This document shows, in pieces, positions 9,679 through 21,576 of a DNA stretch of 64,000 nt. The DNA comes from Branchinecta lynchi (taxonomy: Eukaryota > Arthropoda > Branchiopoda > Anostraca > Branchinectidae): the NCBI GenBank assembly GCA_023053575.1, contig JAKZAP010000003.1, positions 7,850,561 through 7,914,560 of the forward strand, written 5' to 3'. Each line of letters opens with the position of its first letter. The first letter of the stretch is position 1. The translations under genes were made by a program, and so were the position numbers. Under the pieces are notes generated by a model. It was not told the DNA's origin. It saw nothing but the letters and a program-made list of their open reading frames with translations, and did not search any database.

Positions 9679-12609
9679 TGCACTTGCCCTTCGGCCAAGT
9701 GCCATATAGCGATCGCAATTTCTGTCCATCCATCGGTGTGTCGGTCCCGGTTTTGCTGGTTCCGGCGCATTTCCACATAAGCTAGGACGACGAAATTTGG
9801 CACACATATAAAGGACCGGACCAGATTAACTTTTCACTTACCCGATCCAACCGACTAGAGGGAGGGGGTATCCAGAAACTTAAGGTATGTATAACTTTTG
9901 ATCACGGGCGATCGGATCTTCTTGAAACCTGATATTTGGAAAGAGCTCGTGTCTCAGACGACCTATTTCATATCGGACCGGATCCGGTTTGGGGGGAGGG
10001 GGAGGTGGTGAGTGGGAACCCGAAATCTTGGGACACGCTTAAAGTGGAGGGATCGGGATGAAACTTGGTGGGAAGAACAAGCGAAAGTCCTAGATTCATC
10101 TTTACAGAACTGGACCGGATCTGGCACTGTGGGAAAACTTGAGGTGTGTGGGGGGGGGGGGGGGCAGGCGTTCTAATTATCCCGCGAATTTCGTACTTCC
10201 TGATGAACTAGGACGATAAGATTTGGCAGGCATACAGGAACATGACCGGACTAACTTGAGAATAGTCATTTTTCTTATCCGACCATCGTGAGGGGAGCGG
10301 AGGGATGGGGGGATCCGGACCTTATTGGCAGAACCAGATCGCATCGGAGCTTTGTGGGGGGAGTTGCAGAGGGTTTCCCGGAATTCCTGTGATCGCGGGT
10401 TAAGATACTTACAGGTGTGCCAGTACGGTGAAACTTGGCAGGCATGTTATTTACCGACCGGATTGACTTAAGGACCTGAAACAAGGCCCTAGGAAAACTT
10501 CTGTTCCTGGATCCGACGATTTTTGGAGGATCTGAGGGAAGGGGAGTCTGGAAATTAAGTGAATTCGATTCGAGTGAAACTTTTTGGGTGATAAAGAACT
10601 GATGTAGTATGCAAACCTATCGGTCTGAACCATGCAGCCACGGTTGAGGAGTTGGAGGGGGATTTCCGGGAACTTTCTGACATTTACAAAAACTTAACGG
10701 ATGGACCGAATGGGATGCAGGTCATACAGTATTGAGTTTATGCGGACTAGATTTTTATTGGGTGTCCGGACCGGATCCGCCCGCGGTAGGGGGATGAAGC
10801 GGGAGCCGAAATTTGCGGATATGCTCCGGTTGTAGTCATACTTGATGGAGGGGCAGAGTAAATATAAGAAATTCGAGGTTTCTGTGTCCGAATCGTGTGC
10901 GGCCGCAGCGGGGAAGTTGGAGCGGGAGTCAAGAAAATTGTATGGCTCGCATAGGGCTCGAGCGAGGGGAGCGGTTTGAATTAAACTTTTGAGTGCAGAG
11001 AGATAATATGCCCCAGATCATATATTTTAGGTTCCGGGTCGAGTCCGACCACGGTCGGGGGGGGGGGGGACTGGAATTCCCAGAAAATTATCAGATTTGA
11101 GTGAAACTTGATGGGTGGTAAGAGACGATACCCTAGATGAGATTTGCATGTGTCCGAATTGGAATCGAACACGGTGGAGTGTGGGGTCAGTGTTTCCCTC
11201 TAGATCAGTGTTTCCCAACCTTTTCCGAACCGCGTACCCTAATCAAGTTTCCAAAAGGTTGCGTACCCCCTTTTCTAGGACTTGAAAAACACGTTATTTG
11301 TTGTCATAAATGATGAGGCATACATGGGTAAGAATAAATACAAAATCAAAGGGGGTACTGGAAATATCCCGGAAACCTCAGATTCGATTAGGCCTGATGG
11401 TCTAGATCAGTGGTTCCCAACCTTTTCCGAACCGCGTACCCCTACTCAAGTTTCCAAAAGTTTGCGTGCCCCCTTTTCTAGGACTTGAAAAACACGGTAT
11501 TTGTTGTCATAAATGATGAGACATACATGGGTAAGAATAAATATAAAATCAATGGGACAGATGAGGCTGCTTTGTAGCAAAACAAAATTCTGATCTCGAA
11601 TTCGCTATTAATTTTTTTTACTCAGCCTGTTTCTAGCGGAGCTCGAGATCACGACTCCACCAAATGGATTTCCGATTCAGTTATAAGTTCCAACCTGTCA
11701 ATGCAGATTGATAAACACCAGTCACACGAATAGTTCTTCGCAGAATATAATATTTTCTCTTATGTCAGAAAATATCGACAACGGACGAAGACTGTAAGCA
11801 GAGCTTCATGTGACACATCCGTGCTTTCAGCAAGCTACATCTCAAACATTTTCGTTAGCATAATTCGCGACCTGAATGACGATATCACTTGCAGTGTCTT
11901 CGACTCTTGAAACAAAGTTGTCGGCCAGTTGTTAAAATGGAAACGAGTCGGCACGAAGCGCCACGTTTTTTCTCGAAAAAAAGTCGGTAAAAATAGCTTG
12001 CCACCTCCCAAAACAAAACAATTTTGGCTCGTTATGCCACTTCTGCGTTAATATTCTGGTTTTGCCAATGATAATGGTTGAGTTATTATTCCGATTGCCG
12101 TACCTTTGCGTACCCTTTGCAAGGGTCCCGCGTACCCCTTTGGGTATGGGTACCACCGATTGGGAACCACTTTGGAACTAAATGGCGGGTTACAAATAAA
12201 TTACTTACCTAACTGCTAGATGATGTATTTATGTGCCCGAATTGGACCATGTACGATTGGGTGATTTGAACGGGGCATTCCGGAAATTGTCCACGCCAGG
12301 CATCAAACGAGTGGATCGGTTAGGATGAACCTTTGAGGATACGAAGATCCTATTGCTCTAGATAGCCCATTTTGGAGGGGGTCCTCGAAACGTGGAAGTG
12401 CTCAGATTCGAGTGAAACTTCATGGGTGGTGGTCGAAATATGCCCTAGATGAGGCTAAATGATGCATTTATGTGTCTGAATCGCATTCAGCCGCAATCAC
12501 CGGAAATCGGGTACGTCGGGATGTTCGGGAATCGGGATTGTGATGTTCTCATCTGCTTTCTTATACCACCTTTTCATAACAAGTGCCATATGAGCTTGTA
12601 GCTCTTGTT
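9679..12609 (-). mobile_element. Repeat family F2, minus copy 2, with a nested hAT-like element
   Basis: The 3' terminal hairpin GCACTTGCCCTTCGGCCAAG is at 9680-9703 followed by TAGCGATCGCAATT and CCGTCC-type repeats; the 5' end, AACAAGAGCTACAAGCTCAT, is at 12609. Internal degenerate subunits carry GATGAAACTTGG, GGACCGGATC and long G tracts. Bases about 11213-12174 are a separate insertion. Confidence 0.75.
11213..12174. mobile_element. hAT-like element with CAGTGGTTCCCAACC end, left end duplicated
   Basis: CAGTGGTTCCCAACC at 11408 is matched by the inverse GATTGGGAACCACT at about 12159-12172, a terminal repeat like Charlie-group hAT elements. About 190 bp of the left end (11213-11404) is repeated directly at 11408-11560, including CTAGATCAG and GGGTAAGAATAAATA. 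A clean 8-bp duplication is not visible. No transposase frame is present. Confidence 0.6.
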
Positions 12610-13799
12610 TATTTTTGTTTTGTAGCTGCTCTTTAGCATTACACTGTAATCGTCATTATGAACTTCAAACCAAACCTTGCTGGGTTTCTCTTTACCTCGC
12701 CATGTCCAAGCTTTGGAGCCATCTAATGAGAGTCTATTTGGGATTGTTATACCGCTTTTCAAATTTCAGACACGACGTCTTTTAGGGCTACATCGCATCA
12801 CACAGTGCCAAGAGCTATTGCTGGAATACGCTGGAAAGTCCCGTTGCCAAGTGATGTGTTCGTGTTTGGCACAGGCTTTTTTGGTGGAATTCTTGTTTTT
12901 GGCCCAGCCCCTTCTCTTGTCATTTGCTTCCACGATTTCGGGGTGATGAGTATAAATAGGCCTGTCTTTCTAACTTTGCCAAGTTTTGGTCCCACGTGAA
13001 ATGGCACAGTGTTTATTTTTCGTTCTCAAGTCCAGCTTTATGCTTGGACACCATGAATACTTCAGATCATCGCCTTTCGGTGCATTTACCAATCAATCGG
13101 TCAATTATTTCATTACCCATGGAACAGTGGCAGAGAAAGTACCCTTATGAGGCCAAAGGTTTCGATGGGATTCCTAATGTTTATTCAACTTTTTCATCCA
13201 GACATTCCTGTAGACTTCCGGTCTTCGCCGGATCCTTTAAATAAAGAGTCCATAGTCTACCCCTTTAACCGGATTGGTTAGGTAATTCCAAAGGCAGAAA
13301 AGCCCTTTGCTTCCGGTCTAGCCTAGATTGGGACCGGAGTGTCATTGCTAGTCGAAAATGTATTCCGATCCAAAGCAGTTCATCTAAGCACACCTTCTAA
13401 GTTTCACCCAACGCTTTTTTTTCTCAAGAAATTTTGGTGTAGGCTGCATCAGACACTGATCGTCTCATTGACCCAGTAGCAGAACAAAGCGGGATTATCC
13501 CTATTTCGACACGAACACCGGGCATATACATTTGTTAGAACTAACAATTTTCACTTTTCGCCGATTTCCGGCCGTCGTATTAATCGAGCATGAAAACAAG
13601 GCTCGGTTGGACATGTCAGCTACCATGCTGTTGACATTGTAGATCACTTGATCAATAAGTAATAAGCCCTATCGGAATTCCGGCTTTTGCCAGATTCCAG
13701 CCGAGTTTCTGTCCGGCAGGAAAATACACTTGACAGAATTTTTACTGAGTACACCGTATCGTAGCTGACTATCATATCGTAGCTGAAGTGCCTTATCCG
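12610..13799. other. No recognised feature
   Basis: Several open frames overlap on both strands at 12677-13244, but none shows a recognisable family or clean splice sites, and none repeats elsewhere in the window. Confidence 0.35.
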
Positions 13800-14922
13800 T
13801 TTTTGGGATCCCAAAACGTAAGTGGAGGGATACCTATGACATCGCAAAAGTTGTCCGTCTGTCCGTCCGTCCGTCTGTCCGTCCGTCTGTCCGTCCGTCC
13901 GTCCGTCCGTCTGTAAGCACGATAACTCTCGAAGGGAATGAGATATTTTGATGAAACTTGGTATGAGGATTGTCTGGGTCAAGGGTAAGGTCGAGTTCGT
14001 AGATGGGCTCTGTAGCCCTATATTTGGGGGTGGGGGAGGGGGTTCAGTTTAAGGGACAAACAAAATATTTTTAAACAGCTAATGTGATAGTCGATTGTGG
14101 GGTAAGAAGACATGCTGAGCACGATGGTGACAATCATTTTCTCGCCAGACAAGTAGTTCGTCCGGAATCTGGCAAAAACCGGAAAGTTTGTTAAAAGTAA
14201 AAGTTTCATTTGAAGTTGATTAATTGTTTGATTTACGGGTAAGAAGACATGCTGAGCACGATGGTGAAAACTATTTTCTCGCTGGACGAGTAGTTCGTCC
14301 GGAATCCGGCAAGAACCGGAAAGTTGGTTAAAAGTAAAAGTTTCATTTGAAGTTGATTAAAAGTTTGATTTAGGGGTAAGAAGACATGCTGAACCCGATG
14401 GTGAAAACCATTTTCTCGCCGGACAACTAGTTCGCCTGTAATCCGGCCAAAACCGGAAAATATGTTAAAAGTAAAAGCTTTATCTGAATTAATTTGACTA
14501 GATGATATATTTAGGGGTAAGAACAGACGTTGAGTCTGTATATAATGATCATTTTTTACCCGGACATATAATTAGTCTGGAATCCGGTCGTACCCGCATT
14601 TTTTTTTCAGTCAAAATTTTATTTAAAGTTGATTAGATTTCTTTATAGGGATAAGGAGATACGCCGGCTTCGTTTCTGAATTTCTTTTTTTTGCTGGACT
14701 AGTAGTTCGCTCGGAATTCGGGCGAAACTGCAAATTTGGCAGTAGTAAAGCAGGAAGTTTCGGTCAATATCGTCAAAATAGATATGGCTTATAGAGGTAT
14801 AGATAGGTAGATAGAATATCTGAACTCGGTTTTCTCTGACGATTAGCCTGGCGAAGACAAGACCGAATTGTCTGGATCAAATCTTAGATTTTTGGGATCC
14901 CATTGACACCTTTGGTCTTGTT
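13800..14922 (-). mobile_element. Repeat family F1, minus copy 1
   Basis: The plus strand begins with the palindrome TTTTGGGATCCCAAAA at 13801-13816 and ends with GGGATCCCATTGACACCTTT and GGTCTTGTT at 14922. It includes a (CCGT)n microsatellite at 13853-13912, TAAGCACGATAACTCTCGAA, and about four degenerate units of 136-140 bp starting with GGTAAGAAGACATGC at about 14102, 14240, 14376 and 14516. It is non-coding. Confidence 0.85.
13853..13912. repeat. (CCGT)n microsatellite inside F1
   Basis: About 60 bp of CCGT/CTGT tetranucleotides. The same tract sits at the same place in every F1 copy and, as (GGAC)n, near the 3' end of F2. Confidence 0.9.
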
Positions 14923-15615
14923 AATCTTGTTTGAATCAAAGTCTTACCTTTTATGAGTACGATTTACAATTTTACCTTGTATCTGGGCGAAGTACTTGCC
15001 CGTCGAGATGGTTTGGAGACGTTAATACCACCTTTGTCCGAAGTGTTGATTTGTAAATGACCCTGAAGGGGGACCCGTGATAAACCTCTATTAGCGAAGA
15101 ACAGCTTACTTTAAATCCCATTTAAAACAAACCCAGATCATGCAACCCAAACATCCTCGCAAAAATCGGTCTTAATATTTCTTTACCCCCTGAACGACGC
15201 TGTGCAATCAGGCAATCTTAATAATTATTTACCCCTCCCCCTTAATCTTTCGCTTCAGAATGAATACTCTGATTCCCGCGCTTTTAAAGCTGCGGAATCC
15301 TATCCTCGTGTTTGTGTTCTTTTCCTGGGTCCCTCTAAGCCATCCGTCACGAGGCGTATTGATCCCCTGTTCCCTGCTTCCGTTTTGTTGTGTTATCGAT
15401 TTCCTATGGGCTTTTGATACACATCTGCGCCCATGCTCCGTAACAAGTGTTCTTGGAATGGGCGGGGATTCCAATTTCTAAATCGATAGAAGGTGCAACA
15501 TGCAGTGACGTCAGTGCCAGCTGGCTAGAAATAAAAGCAGCTGGATCGATGTTGAACTACTGGAACCTATGTATATAGGGAGATGTTCCCGCGTGATGAT
15601 TTCATTGCCAAGTAT
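14923..15615. other. No recognised feature
   Basis: Overlapping open frames on both strands at 15202-15481 show no recognisable family. No splice or RNA signal is evident. Confidence 0.35.
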
Positions 15616-15623
15616 CTGTTGGT

Positions 15624-17013
15624 TAGTGTTGGCTATATTTGGATGTTTCGATGTATCAATCCATCGATATTTTCACTTTCGATAGTCGATAATCAATACA
15701 TCGATATTTCGAAACCATGTTTCGCCATAGTATACGGCTCGTTTCATCAAAGCTTAAGAGCAAAATTGTCGTAAAAAAGCACTTGCATCAACTCAAACTT
15801 CAAATAAGTAACAAGACCAAAGGTGTCGATGGGATCCCAAAAATATAATATTTGATTCAGACAATTGGGTCTTGTCTTCGCCAGATCCAGTCTTCGCCAG
15901 GCTAATCATCAGAGAAAACAAGTTCAGATATACCTCTATAAGCCATATCTATTTTGACGATACTGACCAAGACTTCCTGCTTTACTTCTGACAAGTTTCC
16001 GGTTTCGCCCGAATTTCGAGCGAACTACTAGTCCAGAAAAAAAAAATTTCAGAAACGAATTCAGCGTATCTCCTTATCCCTACAAAGAACATCTAATCAA
16101 CTTTAAATAAAACTATGACTTAACAAAGAATTCCGGTTACAACCTGATTCCGGACCAATTATATATCCGGGTAAAGAAGATTGTCACATACAGATCAGCC
16201 TCTCTTCTTACCCCTTAATCCGTCGTCTAATCAAACTTTTGCTTTTAACAAATTTTCCGGTTTTGGCCGGATTCCGGACGAACTACTTGTTCGGCGAGGA
16301 AATGGTTTTCATCGTTGTGTTCAGCATGTCCTTTTACCCCTAAATCGATTATTTAATCAACTTCAGATGAACTTTTACTTTCAACCAACTTTCCGGTTTT
16401 CGCCGGATTTCGCTCGAATTACTTGTTCGGCGAGAAATGATTTTCATCATTGTGTTCAGGATGTCTTCTTACCCATAAAACGAACATTTAATCAACTTCA
16501 GATAAAACTTTTACTTTTAACCAACTTTCCGGTTTTTGCCGGATTCCGGACGAACTACTTGTCCGGTGAGAAAATGGTTTTCATTTTCGGGCTCAGAATG
16601 CCTTCTTACCCCATAATCGACTATCACATTAGCTGTTTAAAAATATTTTGTTTGTCCCTTAATTTGAACCCCCTTCCCCACCCCCGAATGTAGGGCTACC
16701 TTACCCTTGACGCAATGAATCCTCACACCAAGTTTCATCAAAATATCTCATTCCGTTCGGTAGTTATCGTGCTTACAGACAGACGGACATTTTTGTGTTG
16801 TCATAGGTATCCCTCCACTTACGTTTTGGGATCCCAAAAATTGAATTACGAAGAACATACTGCTCCAATTTCGGATATATAAATGTAACTTATGTTGCAA
16901 TATTTACAATAATTGTTAATGATCAAATATCGTTTTCAATATCGGTATATACTTTTCTGGATCGATATTTGGTCCGATATGTCGTTATCGATATCAAATA
17001 TCGCCCAACACTA
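15624..17013. mobile_element. hAT MITE with CTGTTGGT TSD, interrupted by an F1 element
   Basis: Ends are TAGTGTTGG and CCAACACTA. CTGTTGGT at 15616-15623 is repeated exactly at 17014-17021, an 8-bp hAT duplication. The subterminal DNA is rich in ATCGATAT and AATATCG motifs. Without the F1 insertion at 15810-16840 the element would be about 360 bp, so it is a MITE. Confidence 0.9.
15810..16840 (+). mobile_element. Repeat family F1, plus copy 2 (nested in hAT)
   Basis: It starts AACAAGACCAAAGGTGTCGA, then GGGATCCCAAAA, and ends ACGTTTTGGGATCCCAAAA. Degenerate 130-140 bp units contain GGAC.AACTACTTGTCCGGCG and CCGGTTTTGGCCGGATTCCG. The open frame at 16181-16693 is produced by these units and is not a gene. 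Its nesting gives a clean insertion boundary for F1. Confidence 0.88.
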
Positions 17014-17086
17014 CTGTTGGTCACCGCTGCAAAGGGAAGTTTAAACCGAGGGGTTGCGCACTGGTGCCTCATGGTGTACAAGTTCC

Positions 17087-17236
17087 CTGCCTCATGCCTG
17101 CCTCACGTGCCTCATGCCTGCCTCACGTGCCTCATGCCTGCCTCACGTGCCTCATGCCTGCCTCACGTGCCTCATGCCTGCCTCACGTGCCTCATGCCTG
17201 CCTCACGTGCCTCATGTCTGCCTCACGTGCCTCATC
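17087..17236. repeat. 20-bp minisatellite, CACGTG-containing, array 1
   Basis: About seven units of TGCCTGCCTCACGTGCCTCA in tandem. As 20 is not a multiple of three, all three frames are open and give spurious Cys/Ser/His-rich peptides. Each unit contains the palindrome CACGTG. Confidence 0.95.
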
Positions 17237-17404
17237 GCCCGTTCTGGTGACAAGTTTAGGGATTTTTGAAAATTTCCGCTCAGCTGCGAGATCTGTGGGT
17301 TGTCCATGCGGATTATTTGAATGGTAAAATAAAAAATAAATTAACTCTGACAGACTTAGGTATACTCAGGACTATTCAAAAGACTACTCAACGACTATTC
17401 TTAA

Positions 17405-17690
17405 TGCAGTCTGTTCGTGTCCCTGAAATGCCTACCAAATTTCATCGTCCTAGTACCGAACTCGCGGGATCACCGAATTCCCCCCCCCCCCCAAATTCCC
17501 GCCACAGTGCCCGAATCCGGTCCGGTTCTCTCAACGATGTATCTAGGACTTGTGCTTGTTCTTCCGACCATGTTTCGTCCCGATCCATCCACTCTAAGCG
17601 TTTCCCAAGAATTCCGGTTCCCCCCCCAGCTCCCCCCAAAGTCACCGGATCCGGTCCGGATTTTAAGTGGGTCGTCTGAGGCACGAGATC
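17405..17690 (+). mobile_element. Repeat family F2, internal fragment
   Basis: It matches F2 subunits (CAAATTTCATCGTCCTAG, CACCGGATCCGGTCCGGAT, polyC tracts) but lacks both ends. The overlapping open frames on both strands come from the repeat. Confidence 0.7.
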
Positions 17691-18173
17691 TCTCCAAACA
17701 TCATTGTATTGCGAGAGCAACACTTGGGTTTTGTCCTCGTTTTTTTTTCCTATGCCGCCGATTTCATTTTATTCCTGGTAATTGGTAAGGGTCTAACCTG
17801 TGCTGTTTTTACGGAAAGTGTGGACCTTAGGCCGGATTGATGAATATGACATTACATTTTGGAAAGCTCCGTAGAAACTCTTGCCTGGGGCCAAAAAGGA
17901 TGTTTTTTTTACTTGTCCTCGAGCCAGAGCCTACGGTGTGCGAAGTGAAGAGGAGTTATATAGCCTATGTCAGAGAGGACTATCCGAAGTTGTGCAGCCA
18001 ACCTTTCGTTTCATCAAACCATGTTTCTGCTTTCGAGTGGAAAGCTCCGCTCTAGCACGCAAGCAGGCAGGCACCAGTTTCAAATTGAAGATGGATTAAA
18101 ATCTGTAAGTGTTAAATATATGCGGCAGTTACCCGGCCCCATAGCCAACATATCTTCTTTGAGTGATAAATAG
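17691..18173. other. No recognised feature
   Basis: No supported gene. GAGAGCAACACTTGGGTTTT near 17711 is related to the hairpin at 20188. Confidence 0.35.
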
Positions 18174-18954
18174 AACAAGAGCTACGAGCTCATATGGCAC
18201 TTGTTACGAGTAGGCACGGCTCGGTTATATCAATGATATATCTAGTGTTTGCTAAGTGTCTTCCCACCAAGTTTCATCTCGATCCCTCCATTCATAGCGT
18301 TTTCCAATATTTCCGGTTGCCCCCTCCAGCTCCCCCCAAAAGTCACCGGATCCGGTCCGGATTTTAAGTGGGTCGTCTGAGGCATGAGGTCTTTCCAAAT
18401 ATCAAGTTTCATCGAGATCTGGTCACCTGTTCAAAAGTTATAAATACCTCAAGATTCCGGATTCCCCCTCCCTCCACTCCCCCGACAGTGCCCGAATCGG
18501 CTCGGTCATGTCAATGATGTATCTAGTGTTTGCTAGGTGTCTTCCCACCAAGTTTCATCTCGATCCCTCCACTCATAGCGTTTCCCAAGATTTCCGGTTG
18601 CCTCCTCTAGCCCCCCCCCAAAAAAAAGTCACTGGATCGGTTCGGATTTTAAATGGGTTGTCTGAGGCATGAGGTCTTTCCAAATATCAAGTTTCATCGA
18701 GATCCGATCACCCGTTCAAAAGTTATAAATACCTCAAGATTCCGGATTCCCCCTCCCTCCACTCCCCCCACGGTGCTCGGATGGGGGTAGTGACTATTTC
18801 CAACTTAATCATTTGGGGTCCCTGATACGCCTGCCAAGTTTTATCGTCCTAGCTTATGTGGAAGTGCCCGAACTAGCAAAACCTGGACAGACCGACGGAC
18901 GGACAGAAATTGCGATCGCTATCTGGCACTTGGCCGAAGGGCAAGTGCCATAAA
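18174..18954 (+). mobile_element. Repeat family F2, short complete copy
   Basis: This 781-bp copy has both ends: AACAAGAGCTACGAGCTCAT followed by ATGGCACTTG at the 5' end, and GGCACTTGGCCGAAGGGCAA then GTGCCATAA at the 3' end. Two internal units of about 285 bp carry CCACCAAGTTTCATCTCGAT and ACCCGTTCAAAAGTTATAAA. (GGAC)n and TTGCGATCGCTAT precede the terminal hairpin. It is the best type copy of F2. Confidence 0.88.
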
Positions 18955-19365
18955 AATCTACAGCAAACCAAAAAGTGGCTTTTTCCCACGGGTCCGAAAG
19001 TGCTGCCATCTCTTGTTTCTATCCATTTGTGTTCGCGATTTCAGCTGAGTTTATCATTCGTTTTTTTGCACTTGGGTGTGCGGTAGAGAAATGGTATCAG
19101 ATTTAAATCTTAAACTTTAGAACTTCTCTCATTGCTAAAGAAATTGGAGCTTATCCTTTGCTGCTTTCTAAGTGGTGACATTAGAAAGTTGGCCTACGGC
19201 AAAAAAGTCAACTTTTGAACTAAGACAGGTAGAATTTTTTTTCAACGGCAAATCGATAGCCGTTGATGAGCTGATTTAAGTCTATGACATCCGTTTTTTT
19301 GGTACAAAGATTCCTTCATGAGATACACTAGTTTCAAAGTTTCAAGGGGTTGACAACTTCAGTAG

Positions 19366-19760
19366 GAATGTACACACGAAACCAGCAATAGGCGATACCA
19401 GCTGTGAGACATGTAAGGGAATAGTAAGCAACAGTCGACTGTTAGCTCATAATCATCTTCGGCAATGAGATGCTTGCAGCTTTTGCTAGTTAGTGTACCT
19501 GTTATTTGTTTCCGGTGTATTCGATGGTAAGAACACTTTTGTTCCCAATTGTAAGACATGCATGGGACTTGTAAGTAATAATCGGCTGTTATGCTACAAT
19601 CATCTTCAGCGATGAGGGGTTTGCAACTTTTGCTAGCTGTGGACCCATTATTTGTTTCCGGTGAACTTGACTTCTATCACGGGAGAGGGACTTGTAAGTA
19701 GGAATCGGTTCACGAGGGGCTAGAAATTTTTGCAAATTAGTGCATATTGTATTCGATTTC
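19366..19760. repeat. About 170-bp degenerate tandem repeat
   Basis: Units share TTATTTGTTTCCGGTG, GGGACTTGTAAGTA, AATCATCTTC and GCAACTTTTGCTAG, with about two and a half copies. It is not related to F1 or F2. Confidence 0.7.
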
Positions 19761-20187
19761 TGTAAATATGACGGTAAGAAAGTTTGTATCGATGGTCTAT
19801 CACTATAACCTAGGATTAATTGTTTACGCAAGGGGTACAAACGATAATGTAAAACAATGAGGTAGTTTCGTAATAATTGATAGCGTCATCTATGGTATTT
19901 TAATCCTGGAAAGTTAAGGATAGCTTTATAATGCCAACTAGATTATATAAGATATTGTTCCAAGTTTTCATCCGTCACGATGTCTACGGATTGAAAAGGA
20001 TAAAGCTCAACTGACCGCAAATTCAATTTAGTCCCTTCTTCCGATATTATTTTATTGTTGTTTTTACAACGCTATAGAATATCTTTTAATTGATCATGTG
20101 ATTCTTCTTTTTAGAACAAACCGTTTTAAAAGCTTCGATAAGTTGACAACTCCAGCATTTAACCGACAGCGAAGAAACAAAACCAAA
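19761..20187. other. No recognised feature
   Basis: Moderately AT-rich DNA with no supported gene. Confidence 0.35.
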
Positions 20188-20270
20188 GTGTTGCTAGAGC
20201 AACACTTTAGTCGGCGAAGCCGTACAAAGGTTGCCGCATGACTTCACGTTGCCCAGGCAACGTAGGTCTA
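20186..20270. repeat. Pair of small perfect hairpins
   Basis: AAAGTGTTGCTAGAGCAACA followed by CTTT is a hairpin with a stem of about 10 bp; CGTTGCCCAGGCAACG follows downstream. Function is unknown. Confidence 0.6.
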
Positions 20271-20284
20271 GTTTTTCATTGCTA

Positions 20285-20527
20285 TCCGATCACCCGTTCA
20301 AAAGTTATAAATACCTCAAGATTCCGGATTCCCCTCCCTCCACTCCCCCAACGATGCTCGGATCGGGGAAATGATGCAACAATCATTTGGGGTCCCTGAT
20401 ATGCCTGCCAAGTTTGATCGTCCTAGCGTATGTGGAAGTGCCCGAACTAGCAAAGCCCGGACCGACCCGCGGACGGACATAAGTTGCGATCGCTATATGG
20501 CACTTGGCCGAAGGGCAAGTGCCATAA
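20285..20527 (+). mobile_element. Repeat family F2, 3' end fragment
   Basis: It begins inside an F2 unit at ATCCGATCACCCGTTCAAAA and runs through GGACGGACATAAGTTGCGAT to the terminal hairpin GGCACTTGGCCGAAGGGCAA. Confidence 0.85.
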
Positions 20528-21165
20528 TAACATGTCAAAAATGGCTAAGAAGGCAACCAAAGTTTCGGCGTTCGGCTGAATACAGGGTCGCAAATGGATG
20601 CATGTTTTCAATGATTTTTTCTCCCCCTTCTCCGGATGAAGAAAAATATTTTAAGATCTGGGCAGTGAATAAACTTCAAAGAAATGACGTAGGAATGCAA
20701 AGAAGTTCCGGTAAATTCCAAGGTAAAATCTCGGACAATTCTGGTATAATCTTGGAGCTGCCCCTCCCCACCCTCTCCCCCTACAAGGAAGGGCTCGTGA
20801 TGCCCCTGGGTCTACTGTAAAACCAGTCAGGGTTTCACACTCAATGACTATGGTGTCAAAACGAACCGTCAAATGTAGGCCAAAATCAAATGGTCAAATG
20901 AGAATCTTCTGCGGATGGCGCGCGGGAATTTTTCCGTCCCATCCGTTACATTGCAAGATAGGCGAGTTAGACCTCTTATATTACTATCATGATACTCTGT
21001 GGCCTGAACAGTACTGTCGGTACTTGGTACTTTCAGAGATTCGCCACAAACGAATTGCTTAATCGATATGTAATATCAAACAAAAACGTTGTGACATTTT
21101 GACACTGACATAGCTAAGAGTTTTTGGTCCGATGACTTCAATTCTACGCAAGTTGTATTTTCATC
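20528..21165. other. No recognised feature
   Basis: An open frame at 20371-20820 is part F2 and part unrecognised sequence. I do not support a gene here. Confidence 0.35.
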
Positions 21166-21167
21166 GT

Positions 21168-21374
21168 GTCTGCCTCACGTGCCTCATGTCTGCCTCACGT
21201 GCCTCATGCCTGCCTCACGTGCCTCATGCCTGCCTCACGTGCCTCATGTCTGCCTCACGTGCCTCATGCCTGCCTCATGCCTGCCTCACGTGCCTCATGC
21301 CTGCCTCACGTGCCTCATGTCTGCCTCACGTGCCTCATGCCTGCCTCACGTGCCTTATCTGCCTCTGCCTCATG
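21168..21374. repeat. 20-bp minisatellite, CACGTG-containing, array 2
   Basis: About nine to ten units of TGCCTGCCTCACGTGCCTCA with one shortened unit near 21273. Unit and orientation match array 1. Confidence 0.95.
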
Positions 21375-21576
21375 GTGTACACGAAATCGGCCAGTGCGCA
21401 ACCCCTCGGTTTAAACTTAAAGCTCGTATCTTAACATGGAATGTTAAGTATAATCTTCAGATTTTGCTTCATAAAAATCCACCCTCTGTTCAAAATGCAG
21501 AAAAGACCTTTCCTGTCGTCGCCCCGATCAACCAGCAAAAACAGCAGCCGTGTCGAAAATTGAATCTCAGCACTAG

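Larger units (their letters stand above)
17037..21418. mobile_element. 4.4-kb segment bounded by 28-bp inverted repeats
   Basis: Bases 17037-17064 (AAGTTTAAACCGAGGGGTTG and on) are the exact reverse complement of 21391-21418. Just inside both arms lie TGCCTCATGGTGTACA and a 20-bp minisatellite, but these are in the same orientation at both ends while the arms are inverted. The interior holds F2 copies and tandem repeats. No transposase is visible and no target duplication is evident. It may be one element or two related insertions in opposite orientation. Confidence 0.5.

Noticed and set aside
16181..16693. A 170-codon open frame
   Set aside because: It lies wholly in the degenerate units of F1 and has the same repeat pattern at DNA level as non-coding copies.
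17054..17269. Three overlapping open frames rich in Cys, Ser, Pro and His
   Set aside because: They are produced by the 20-bp minisatellite, which is open in all three frames; the same occurs at 21132-21434.
17037..21374. CRISPR-like array
   Set aside because: Units are contiguous 20-bp repeats without spacers, and the DNA is clearly eukaryotic.
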